64,000 nt of DNA from Phaeobacter sp. J2-8 (GTDB lineage Bacteria > Pseudomonadota > Alphaproteobacteria > Rhodobacterales > Rhodobacteraceae). How positions within the stretch are numbered: the first letter of the stretch is position 1; each line of letters opens with the position of its first letter. The notes beneath the pieces are model-generated. The model worked only from the letters and a program-made list of their open reading frames with translations, was not told the DNA's origin and made no database searches. The position numbers were made by a program, and so were the translations under genes. The stretch lies in NCBI RefSeq assembly GCF_022867865.1, contig NZ_JALIEC010000012.1, positions 20,082-84,081 on the forward strand, in the 5' to 3' direction. Positions 28,180-37,727 of this stretch are shown one piece after another.

Positions 28180-29043
28180 ATGAAGGTACTCGTTTTCGGT
28201 GAGATCGGCCAAGTTGGTCAGGAACTGCAGCGCCGTGCGGGCGATGTCGAACTGGAGGTGCGTGGGCTGGAAGAGGCAGATTTTACCAATCCTGATTCCT
28301 GTGTTGCCTTTGTCGAAGCAACCGACGCCGATGCGGTGATCAATGCCGTGGCTTATACCGCCGTGGACAAGGCCGAAGAACAAGAAGATCTGGCGTTGCA
28401 GATCAACGGCACCACCCCGGGGGCCATTGCGCGCGCAGCAGCGGCCCGGGGGCTGCCCTTCGTGCAAATTTCGACCGATTACGTGTTCGATGGGGCAGGG
28501 GAGACAGCCTTTGCCGTCGATCACCCGACAGGGCCTTTGGGCGCTTATGGGCGCACGAAACTGGTGGGCGAAGACGCGGTGCGTGCCGCTGGCGGCCCCC
28601 ACGCCATCCTGCGCACCTCCTGGGTGGTGTCGGCCCATGGCAACAATTTCGTCAAGACCATGCTGCGGCTTGGTGCGGAACGTGACCGGTTGACCATTGT
28701 CGCCGACCAGATTGGCGGACCGACCTGTGCGGCGGCAATTGCCGATGCCTGTCTGAATATTGCCGCACAACTCTGTACCGACCCAGGCAAGTCGGGCACC
28801 TATCATTTCTCTGGTGGTCCCGATGTCAGTTGGGCCGATTTCGCCCGCGAGATCTTTGCCCAAGGCGGGCTTACCTGCGAGGTGGCCGATATCCCGTCCA
28901 CCGACTACCCCACTCCGGCGGCACGACCGTTGAACTCGCGCATGGACAACACGACAACCGAAAAGGTTTTCGGCATTGCACGCTCGGATTGGCGCACAGG
29001 CTTGCAGGACATTCTGGCGGACCTGAAGGTGGCAGCACAGTGA
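28180..29043 (+). CDS. rfbD: dTDP-4-dehydrorhamnose reductase
   Basis: 287 residues. SDR-type: MKVLVFGEIGQVGQEL binds NADPH, STDYVFDG and YGRTKLVGED (YxxxK) form the active site, and PTCAAAIADACLNIA and TYHFSGGPDVSW are family-typical. Final step to dTDP-L-rhamnose. Its stop overlaps the next gene start (GTGA), tying a sulfotransferase into the operon. Confidence 0.95.
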   Translation: MKVLVFGEIGQVGQELQRRAGDVELEVRGLEEADFTNPDSCVAFVEATDADAVINAVAYTAVDKAEEQEDLALQINGTTPGAIARAAAARGLPFVQISTDYVFDGAGETAFAVDHPTGPLGAYGRTKLVGEDAVRAAGGPHAILRTSWVVSAHGNNFVKTMLRLGAERDRLTIVADQIGGPTCAAAIADACLNIAAQLCTDPGKSGTYHFSGGPDVSWADFAREIFAQGGLTCEVADIPSTDYPTPAARPLNSRMDNTTTEKVFGIARSDWRTGLQDILADLKVAAQ

Positions 29044-29852
29044 CCGGATTACTGCGATACGCCCGACAGGAAGACGTGACCCTGTCGACGAACAAGGCCC
29101 ATACCCATGCCGCGCATTACGCGCAGGTTCACTATAAATCAGGGGCCATCTACAGCTTCATTCCCAAGAACGCCTGTTCGACCCTGCGCTATTCCATGGC
29201 GCGGGCCAACAATTGCCTGGCGGGGCCCGAAGACTGGACATGGATTCACCTCAACAACGGTACCTTTTCGGCGACACTGCCGGATCTGGTGCGCGCGCCT
29301 TTCAGCTTCGTGGTCCTGCGCTGCCCGCATGCGCGACTGGCCAGCGTTTTCCTCGACAAGATCGTCGACAAGACCCCCGAGCTCTGGCAGCTCTACCGGC
29401 TGACCCGCGACGGTTTTGACCCAGATGAGCTGACCTTCCGCGACTTTGTCACGCTGCTGGATGAGGACAATTTGCTGTTGGCCAATATCCACTGGCGCCC
29501 CCAGGTTGACTTTCTGGTTTTTGAAACCTATTCCCGCGTCTTCGCACTCGAAAACTTTCGGGATGCGATCCCGACGCTGCGTGAAGACATCGGATTTGAG
29601 GTGCATGATGCCCGGGCCCTGACCGGACATGGCACTGATCGGGTTGCGCTGCTGCGCACGGGTAATTTCTCGGACATGCCGCTGGCCGAACTGGCGGCAC
29701 AGAAACGTGCGGGGAAATTGCAGGCGCATGCGCAACTGTTTGACGACGCGCTGAGCGCCCGGGTGGCCGGGCTTTATCAGGCGGATATGGCATTCTACGC
29801 TGCGCATCTCGATGCGCAGATGCTGACATTCCCGGAATTCATTGAGACATAA
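29040..29852 (+). CDS. Sulfotransferase family 2 protein within the rhamnose operon
   Basis: 270 residues from a GTG at 29040 that overlaps the rfbD stop. YSFIPKNACSTLRYSM is a textbook family-2 sulfotransferase PAPS loop (PKNACSTL), and APFSFVVLRCPHARLASVFLDK is the 3'-phosphate region (R-x-P-x-x-R-x-x-S-like). It stands between rfbD and rfbA and must be co-transcribed with dTDP-rhamnose synthesis. This suggests sulfation of rhamnose or of the rhamnose-containing polymer; the substrate is inferred from position only. Confidence 0.82.
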   Translation: MTGLLRYARQEDVTLSTNKAHTHAAHYAQVHYKSGAIYSFIPKNACSTLRYSMARANNCLAGPEDWTWIHLNNGTFSATLPDLVRAPFSFVVLRCPHARLASVFLDKIVDKTPELWQLYRLTRDGFDPDELTFRDFVTLLDEDNLLLANIHWRPQVDFLVFETYSRVFALENFRDAIPTLREDIGFEVHDARALTGHGTDRVALLRTGNFSDMPLAELAAQKRAGKLQAHAQLFDDALSARVAGLYQADMAFYAAHLDAQMLTFPEFIET

Positions 29853-29867
29853 GGCAGGTATTTTCCG

Positions 29868-30745
29868 ATGACGAAACGCAAGGGCATTATTCTCGCAGGC
29901 GGCTCCGGCACACGGCTCTACCCGATCACCATGGGGGTCTCGAAACAGCTGCTGCCGGTCTATGACAAGCCGATGATCTACTATCCGCTGTCGGTGCTGA
30001 TGTTGGCCGGGATCCGCGAGATCTGTCTGATCACCACACCACAGGATCAAGATCAGTTCAAACGCACCCTGGGCGATGGCAGCCAATGGGGTATTTCCCT
30101 GACCTATGTGGTCCAACCCAGCCCGGACGGGCTGGCTCAGGCGTTCATTCTGGCTGAAGACTTCCTTGATGGGGGGCCTTCGGCGCTGGTGCTGGGCGAC
30201 AACATTTTCTACGGTCACGGGCTTCCCGACATGATGGCCGAGGCCGATGCACGCACCACCGGCGGCACGGTCTTTGGTTACCGGGTCGCCGATCCAGAAC
30301 GCTACGGTGTGGTGGCTTTCGACACGGATGGCCGCGCCACTACGATCATCGAAAAGCCTGAGGTGCCGCCGTCGAACTATGCGGTGACCGGGCTGTATTT
30401 CCTCGATGCAAGCGCCCCCGAGCGGGCGCGTGCGGTCGAACCCTCGCCGCGCGGAGAGCTTGAGATTACCTCGCTGCTGGAAATGTATCTGGGTGAGGGC
30501 CAGCTTGACGTGAAACGTATGGGCCGCGGTTATGCTTGGCTCGACACCGGCACCCATGGCTCGCTGCTGGACGCGGGCAATTTCGTGCGCACGCTGGAGA
30601 AACGCCAGGGCCAACAGGCGCTGGCTGCCCCGAGGAGATCGCCTTTGACCAGGGATGGATCGACCGCGACCAACTCGCCGTTCGCGCCGAAAAATTCCGC
30701 AAGAACGACTATGGCCGCTACCTGATGGGGCTGTTGAAAGGCTAG
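29868..30745 (+). CDS. rfbA: Glucose-1-phosphate thymidylyltransferase (frameshifted near 3' end)
   Basis: Reconstructed length is 292 residues, as usual. [17 protein letters not shown] is the nucleotide-binding start; [39 protein letters not shown] and AWLDTGTH are all RmlA signatures. A lost G at 30623-30624 shifts the frame; restoring it gives [17 protein letters not shown] and the expected ending [15 protein letters not shown] at 30745. As written, the frame would end in about 34 foreign residues at 30725. First committed step of dTDP-rhamnose synthesis. Last gene of the operon. Confidence 0.9.
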
Positions 30746-30918
30746 GACCAGCCAACGCGAAAAAGATGCAAGACATATCCGGGGGCAGGATATCGGGTCA
30801 TCAAGTCCCGACTCTGGTCCAGCCTTTTCCCGATTGTTTGCATGGCAAGACAATGAGACTTATAATATTCGCCTAACGCAAGCCAGCCCAGGCTTGGTGA
30901 GACTGGATTACAGATACC

Positions 30919-32546
30919 ATGTGTGCGACCCCCACGCCCTCCGAAACGACCGACAAAAATGGCAACACCGTAAGCATTGAGAATTCAAGCCACTTCCGCG
31001 TCAGCATCAGTGGGCGCAACAATACCATTCGCATTGCAAATACGAATGCCACAGCCCGGGTCAACATCCACATCCGGGGCGATGGCAACATTGTCGACAT
31101 CGGGAAATGTATCCTGAAGGATTTTAACCTGTCCATCGGCTCTATCAGCCGGTGCACGGTGTTGAACTCAGGATCGGCAACAACTTCTCGATTGAACCGG
31201 GCGGGCATTTCGAAATCTACACCAACTTTGCCAAGGTCAATATTGGAGAGCAATGCATGTTCTCCAGAAACATCACCCTGCACTTCGGCGACAATCCGCA
31301 TCTGATCTTCGACCAGGAGTCCGGGGCCTATATCGACGGGTCCGGTGGGGTCAGCATTGGCCGCAAGGTTTGGGTTGGTGAGGGGAGTTACCTGTCTAAG
31401 CGCGCGACTATCGCCGACGAAAGCATCGTGGCGGCACGTAGCGTTGTGACACGACGATTCCCCGACCCCAACTGCGTGATCGGCGGAAACCCTGCCCGTG
31501 TGGTCAAAAAAGGCGTCCAGTGGTTCCGCAACCGGACCAGCATGACGAGACCCAGCAGCTACGCAACGGCAATCGATGCTTATGATGTCGGCGTCGAGGA
31601 TCGCCAATCCGGAAAAACGCCCGTCATTCCCGAAATACCAGAAATCGCGACTGATGGATCGACCTGGTCGGAGAGATGGCCCGAAAAGACGACACTGCTG
31701 CTCGGGATCGGCGCAATGAAGGCTGGTACATCCTGGCTTTATGATTATCTGAGCACGCATCCATCAATGCACTTCAGTCGCCAGAAAGAGGTGCATTACT
31801 TCGACGTGATGGCATCCGGATCCGAACGCCATCACTTGAACTCGAAGATCAACATGCTGTCAGAACGCGTGGCCGAGATTCAGAACACACCTGCCCAGGA
31901 TATATCTGCCGGGATCAGAAAGGTGGAGGCTGCGCTCGAAGCCATTCAGATCTACAAGAATGAGTCTGGTACCCATGAAGAATACCGCAAATACCTGACC
32001 AAGGGGCACGTTTCGCAGAAGATCATTGGCGACATTACACCATCCTACTGTGCCCTGCCCGAAGAGCGGCTGGCCGAGATGTATGCGCTTGCACCTTCGG
32101 TGAAGTTCGTCTTTGTGATGCGCGATCCGATTGACCGGCTCTGGTCGGCGGTGCGCATGCGTGCCCACGAACTCGACGGTGATTTCGAAGCCACCTGTCG
32201 GGCCTTGGCCAATGAGGTCATCCAGAACAAGACACATCCGATGCTGACCCGGTCCGGCTATAAGGATACAATCGAAAAGCTTCGCAGGGTCGCCCCGGAA
32301 GAAGATCTTTTGTTCCTGTTTTACGAGACCATGTTCACCCAGGATGTGCGCAACCAGATCTGCGATTTCCTTGGCGTCCCACATCACACCGGATCTGACA
32401 CCAAGAGGGTCAACGCCGGTCGCCCGGCGGATATGCCGGAAGATATCCGTGCCGGCTATTACGCGTTGCTCGAACCGGAATACTCGGTCGTGCGCAAGGC
32501 GTTTCCAACGTCGGTGCCGGACACGTGGTATGATCCGCGCACTTGA
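30919..32546 (+). CDS. Left-handed beta-helix acyltransferase fused to a sulfotransferase (frameshifted)
   Basis: Reconstructed length is 542 residues. Residues about 10-205 form hexapeptide-type repeats (NTIRIANTN, then VNIGEQCMFSRNITLHFGD, VSIGRKVWVGEGSYLSKRATI, VIGGNPARVVKKG), the fold of LbetaH acyltransferases such as WbbJ-like O-acetyltransferases. Residues about 255-542 are a sulfotransferase: GIGAMKAGTSWLYDYLSTHP and FVFVMRDPIDRLWSAVRM. One lost G at 31151-31152 breaks the frame in the helix part; restoring it gives ISRVHGVELRIGNN. The acyltransferase active-site His is not certain. Codon use is less GC-rich than in the rfb genes, so it may have a separate origin. Predicted to place two kinds of substituent on one polymer. 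Confidence 0.75.
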
Positions 32547-32569
32547 TGAGCTTCAAGGTCAGGAGCGCC

Positions 32570-33040
32570 TAGTCACCCGAAACAGAATTTGCCACCATTG
32601 ATGTGGGGCAAATCAGGAGGTGGGCTTCGGTTGCAATTGAGCTTAGCGATGAAGAGCGGTCGCTTTCGGACAAGTGCCGGATTGTGCTGCGCTGCGCGGA
32701 TGGTTTGATCAGCAAAGAGGTTGCCAAGGAACTTGGTCGTGCCGAGCATACCGTTGGCAAGTGGCGCAGGCGGTTTGCCGAACATCGGATTGAAGGTCTG
32801 TCGGACGAGTTACCGCGCAGGCCGCCCACGTAGCATTTCCGACGCGCAGGTTGCCGGGATCATCAAGCAGACGCTGGAGACCACACTGAAGGATGCGTCC
32901 ATTGGTCGATGACGGCCGAAACGGGGTATTCACACACGACCATTCGCAGGATCCGAAACCCTACAAATGGGTCAAATCAGCCGACGAAATCCTCGCTTCT
33001 GCCTGAAGACAATGAACCGAACTTCGATTCTGGGTGACTA
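32570..33040 (+). mobile_element. Internally deleted IS630-family element
   Basis: 471 bp with TA at both ends and terminal inverted repeats beginning GTCACCC (32572 on) and ending GGGTGAC (to 33038), as for IS630/Tc1 elements. Inside, 32603-32833 encodes the transposase helix-turn-helix part (LRCADGLISKEVAKELG, then EHTVGKWRRRFAEHRIEGL), disrupted afterwards. From about 32945 only the last residues of the transposase (DPKPYKWVKSADEILAS) remain. The catalytic core is gone, so the element could move only with help from a full copy. Confidence 0.78.
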
Positions 33041-33200
33041 GCGTCCTGACCCGTTTCACAGGCCAAGCGCCTGACGCAAGCCGGGAAAGCGTTGCGCGCT
33101 GTCTGGTTTCGTCCAGGGTGGGAGGATTGCCCACCGGCAGTTTCAAGGTCACAGGCAGCCCCGTGTTTGGCGCAGGGCTGCCTCCAGTTTCAGGATCGAA

Positions 33201-36200
33201 TCACAGCGCTTTCAGCATATCGTCGAATTCGCCCAATACATGCTGCAAGGACGAGCGCGCCTGAACCTCGCGCATGATTTCGCGGGCGTAATGCCATTCG
33301 GGTCCGCCCATGCTGTCGCGGGCGTGCCGCAGTGCCTCGGCGATCTCCTCCGGGCTGGCGTCGTTGTCCATCAGGTAAGGATAATCTGCGCCGAGATAGA
33401 AGGACGCATCGCCTGCCGATTTCTGGATCATCATGTTGGCACCGCGATGGGCGGCGACAAAACCTTTCAGGAACGGTTTGGCACCGTCGATGCCCCTGCT
33501 CTGGCGAAACGCATAGTGAAAATTGTAATTCTCAAGCGCATTGATCCAGTCGTTGCTCGGTTTGCTGGTGTCTACCAGGTTGAAATCGACCAGTTCCTCG
33601 ATGTCTTCATGCTGGATCGTGTTCACCAACTCGCCGAAATATCCGGCGCGGAAATCCTCCGTCGAAGCCTCTTCGCAGCGGGCAATCCGGGTGTCGACAT
33701 GGTGGGTGACATGGCTGGCCGGAACGTTCGGGAAATACGACAGATAATCCCGGTAACCACAAAGCGACGAGGCCATCAGCATGTCGATTTCACCGATCAG
33801 TTCCTTCCTCGGCGGCTCGTCAACGAAATCCGCGATCAGGATGTTGTCGCGGCGCAGAGCGCGCAACTCATCCGGTGTGGTCATCTTGAGGAAGCCCTTG
33901 GCCAGAACCACCACATTGTTGTGGATCTCTGCCGGATCGCTGACATAACGCACTTCACGCGTGCCTTCGTAATGGTCTGCAACAATTCCCGAAAGCTGCT
34001 GACCACGCAGGATGGTCGACCCGGCGCGGCGAAATTTTCGTGATAGAGGAAAGTGATGTCACGCGCCCGGTTTTGCACCGCTGGCGTATTCAGAAGCGGG
34101 TTGACCTCATCCTCTGGCCGCACCCGGCCATCGCTGTGCGGAGCCTTGAAAAAGAAGATGTTTTCGCGCGAGGTTCCGAAATCTCTGGAAAGAAGGCCAG
34201 GACGCACCCCTGTTTTCCAAACGAGATAGGACAGAGAAATCTGGTCGCGGCTGGAAAATTCGCAAATATGATCCCACCATTTTTCCATGAAGTCACTTAA
34301 ACCGGGCTCCATATGGCGGCGCCAGATGAACGAGGCCTCGAACATTCCGGCATTGCGCGGTAAACCCTGTTCGCCATAATGCTGAATCTGGGCGAGGATC
34401 TTTTCAGGGCCGTGTCGACGGTGGGCAATGATTGCGCAAACCTCGGTAAAGGTGTCGTCACGTAGAGGATGCTGCCACATCACGAAATCCCCACCGGCAA
34501 GGCAGAAATCGATCAACTCGCCGGTACGGCCCAAAAATACCGTGTTGGCATCGACAAACATCGAATATTCGTAATCCTGCAGGTACTTGTGCGGCAGAAC
34601 CTTGAATATCTTGGCGTTCAGATTGTCGGTCGGCTGACCGGGGTCGACAATGACTTGGCGCCAGCCCTTGGCCTGACGCTGGCGGTCGGTGAAACAGATA
34701 TAGTCGATGCCTTCGACCGGATTGGTAACCGGGTTCAGTTTGTCGATATCGCCGAACAAGGTTGTATAGATACAGATCTTGCCGCGCACTTCCGACCGCT
34801 TGGACCCTGATTGTCCTTCAAGATCATCCGCCTCGATGGTCTTGAAACCGTCCAGGGTCTTTGATTCACGATCCAGGTCCAGAAAGGAGGTTCCGTGCCG
34901 ACAGGAATCGTCACCGCGCTTCGCTTCTTCCCAAAACTTGGTCCACAGTTCCTCGGCGCGGTCCCATTTGCCGCTCAAGGTATAACTCGTGGCCAGCGCT
35001 TCATTCAGCGCCCGGCTTGTGCCGAATTTGCTCAGAATTCGTTTGGCAAAGGACGGCATGATCGCGTAATCGCCGTTCTGCGCCGCGCGCTTCAGCACCG
35101 CGTAAAGAAGGCTTTCCTCAATGTAGTGGTTCTTGAAGAAACACTCTATGCTGCCCCGGTCTGCGTCCGGGTTCCCAGCAATAACCGGGATTTCGTCGGG
35201 CCGGAACTTTGCGCTTGGCGTGCGTCCCAGGCGACTGCCGATCATCCGATAGTGCTGCTCGGCCTCCATCCCGGAACAGACGACATCGGGATATGTGGTC
35301 TGATACCATTCTGCATCGAACAGAAAATGCCGATTTGAAAGGGCCTGCCATTCTTCTTCGGTTGGCTGAGCCGAGGAATCCTCGCGGTGGCCGGCATGAA
35401 GATAGTGGGCCAAAGAACAAATGGTTTCGCGGACCACGTCGCGGCGGCGCAACTGGTAATAGGTTGTGCTGAACTTTGGGCTGGGGTCGAGTTCGAAGAG
35501 ATCACCGTAAAGCACGAAATGATAGACATCGTCCATTCCCGGCACCATATAGCGGCCGGCCGATTTGCGGTAATACTCGCGGTCGAAGAAGTCCGAATTG
35601 ACAATCGAACGGCACCAGTGCTCTGCCTCCACATGACGGCGTATCAAATCCGCACTGCCGAGTTCCAGAATACGCCAGTGGTTGGCGGGGCCATGTTCGC
35701 GCAGGGGAAGCACCAGGAAATCGTCGGACTTGTATCCCTGTCTTTCGGTCAGATAGGTATTGGCCGCCATAGATTTGCTCAAGGCGCCGAAGACCCGTTC
35801 CAGCGTATGTGCCAGCGCGCCATCGCCGCCGGTGCTCATTTCTTCGCCGCGTGTTTCTTCGAGGAATTGCGGTGACAGCTCGGCAATGTCCTTCAGCATG
35901 CGCCCGGCAATCCAGAACATCGTCCCGGTAAAGAAGGGCCAGTCAGTCAACTTGATTTCCAGAGTCTCCAGCAGTGAAGCCATCCGATCCCGGTTGCCAT
36001 ACATCAGCGCATTGGCCGAGCGCAGTTGGAACGCCGTTCCCACCATGCCGGCATCCGGGTCGTCGCGAAAGACTTCGGTGATCTGTTCGACAAGGGCGGT
36101 GCTGCCGCACAGCCCGTCCAGCATGATCTTGCCCTGATCTGCGCGCAGTTTCGATTTCTGGTTCTTGGTATGCAGTTTCAGAACTGCGTCGTAGCGATAC

Positions 36201-36445
36201 AATTCCTTTTCGCGACAGATCTGGAGAAACGGCAGAACGTCCATCCCCAGATTGGGCGTGACAACAACTTCGGCATTCTCAAGATCCCGCGCCGCCCATT
36301 CCGAGATCAACCCATGGATTTCTTCCCGGCAGGTGATGAAATAATCTGCACCCTCGGGGATATTCGCGAGATACCCTGCAATATAGTCCCACATGTCTTC
36401 GTAATAGACATGAATACAGACTGCGATTTTATTGCGCCTTGCCAT
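33201..36445 (-). CDS. RgpF / DUF616 multi-domain glycan synthesis protein (frameshifted)
   Basis: Reconstructed length is 1081 residues. Residues 1-260 are a rhamnan-synthesis RgpF domain (CIHVYYEDMWDYI.., LGMDVLPFLQ, VLKLHTKNQKSK, MVGTAFQLRS, FFTGTMFWI). Two short FD-x-x-x-YYR / FDAEWYQTTYPDV repeats follow (about 285-420), then a helical stretch. From about 590 comes a DUF616-type glycosyltransferase domain (ICIYTTLFGDIDKL, YICFTDRQ, YSMFVDANTVF). The last 250 residues include HENFAAPGS and DNDASPEEIAEALRHA, like a GT4 C-terminal part. A G lost at 34020-34022 breaks the frame; restoring it joins the two parts. Likely a rhamnose-rich polymer synthase in the cytoplasm; specificity unknown. 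Confidence 0.78.
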
Positions 36446-36696
36446 TTTTTCAGTCCTGTCATTCTACTGGCCGGAACGAGGCCAACATTGCCCTCGACCG
36501 GTATTCAAATCAATTGCGCGACACCGCCAAGGACGGCTTGATGGAATATTCGTCGCGCTTACCCTTGTCTGGGCCGCGACGGGGAATCCATGTATCGTGC
36601 CGCGACACAAAATTATGCTCAAAAACCTGGCATTCCTGAATATTTCGGACACGCCAAACGTGGTCCCGAACCAATCGGAAGGCCAAGTCACATGGA

Positions 36697-37710
36697 TCAT
36701 ACCGCGTAATAACTCCGGTACCAGTCCACGAAATGCCGGACGCCTTCGGTCACCGGCGTCGTTGGCACATGCCCGGTCAATTGTTTCAAAAGGGTTGTAT
36801 CCGCCCAAGTGGCGGGCACGTCACCGGGCTGCATCGCCATCAGATTGCGCTTGGCTGGTTTTCCGATGGCAGTTTCGATCGCGGTGATGAAATCGGTGAG
36901 CTGCACTGGGCTGGAATTGCCGATATTTACCACCCGGAATGGAGCCACCGGCGACAGGTTGTCCCCCATCGCTACGGAATCTTCCGGGCTGGGGCGCACC
37001 GGTACGGTTTCGGCCAGTGCCATGATCGCGGCGACCAGGTCGTCAATATAGGTAAAGTCGCGCCGCATGTCGCCATGATTGTAGACGTCGATCGCTTCGC
37101 CCTGCAGGATGGCCCGGGTGAATTTGAACAGCGCCATGTCGGGCCGTCCCCAGGGACCATAGACCGTGAAGAATCGGAACATCGTCACAGGCAGATCATA
37201 GAGATGGGCATAGCTGTGCGCCATCGCCTCGGTGGCCTTCTTGGTGGCCGCATAGAACGACATCTGATGGTCGGCGCGCATCGTTTCGACATAGGGCATT
37301 TCGGTATTGGCCCCATATGCCGAAGAGGTCGAGGCCAGTAGCATATGGCGCGGCGGGTGCGCGCGCGCCGCCTCCAGCAATTCGAATGTCCCGGTGATAT
37401 TGCTGTCAAGATAGGCCCGGGGATTGTCGATCGAATATCGCACCCCGGCCTGAGCTGCGAGATGGATGACCAGATCGAAGCCCTCTTCGGCAAAAAGCCC
37501 CATGAGCAGTTCCGGTGTCTCGACCGCGTCTTCGACAAAGCGAAAGGCGTCGTTCTCAAGCAGATCGCTCAGACGGGCCTGTTTGAGGGTGACGTCGTAA
37601 TAGTCGGTCATCGCATCAAGCCCGACCACCCGCCAGCCTTGTTCCAGAAGGCGGCGTGAGCATTGGGCGCCAATAAAACCGGCGGCCCCGGTCACAAGAG
37701 CGGTTCGCAT
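36697..37710 (-). CDS. NAD-dependent sugar epimerase, UDP-glucuronate 4-epimerase-like
   Basis: 337 residues. I chose ATG 37710 over two in-frame ATGs just upstream because an AGGAGAG box lies six bases before it. Extended SDR: ALVTGAAGFIGAQCSRRLL, HLAAQAGVRYSIDNPRAY, STSSAYGAN and YAATKKATEAM (YxxxK). The QAGVRYS.. and FTVYGPWGRPDMALFKF segments are those of CapI/LpsL-type UDP-glucuronate 4-epimerases. Would turn UDP-glucuronate from Ugd into UDP-galacturonate. Follows the sulfotransferase-coiled-coil gene on the same strand. Confidence 0.87.
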   Translation of the reverse strand: MRTALVTGAAGFIGAQCSRRLLEQGWRVVGLDAMTDYYDVTLKQARLSDLLENDAFRFVEDAVETPELLMGLFAEEGFDLVIHLAAQAGVRYSIDNPRAYLDSNITGTFELLEAARAHPPRHMLLASTSSAYGANTEMPYVETMRADHQMSFYAATKKATEAMAHSYAHLYDLPVTMFRFFTVYGPWGRPDMALFKFTRAILQGEAIDVYNHGDMRRDFTYIDDLVAAIMALAETVPVRPSPEDSVAMGDNLSPVAPFRVVNIGNSSPVQLTDFITAIETAIGKPAKRNLMAMQPGDVPATWADTTLLKQLTGHVPTTPVTEGVRHFVDWYRSYYAV

Positions 37711-37727
37711 TGTGTCTCTCCTCATGG

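Noticed and set aside
29139..30776. 545-codon minus-strand frame opposite the sulfotransferase and rfbA
   Set aside because: Antisense to two recognisable genes and without family motifs.
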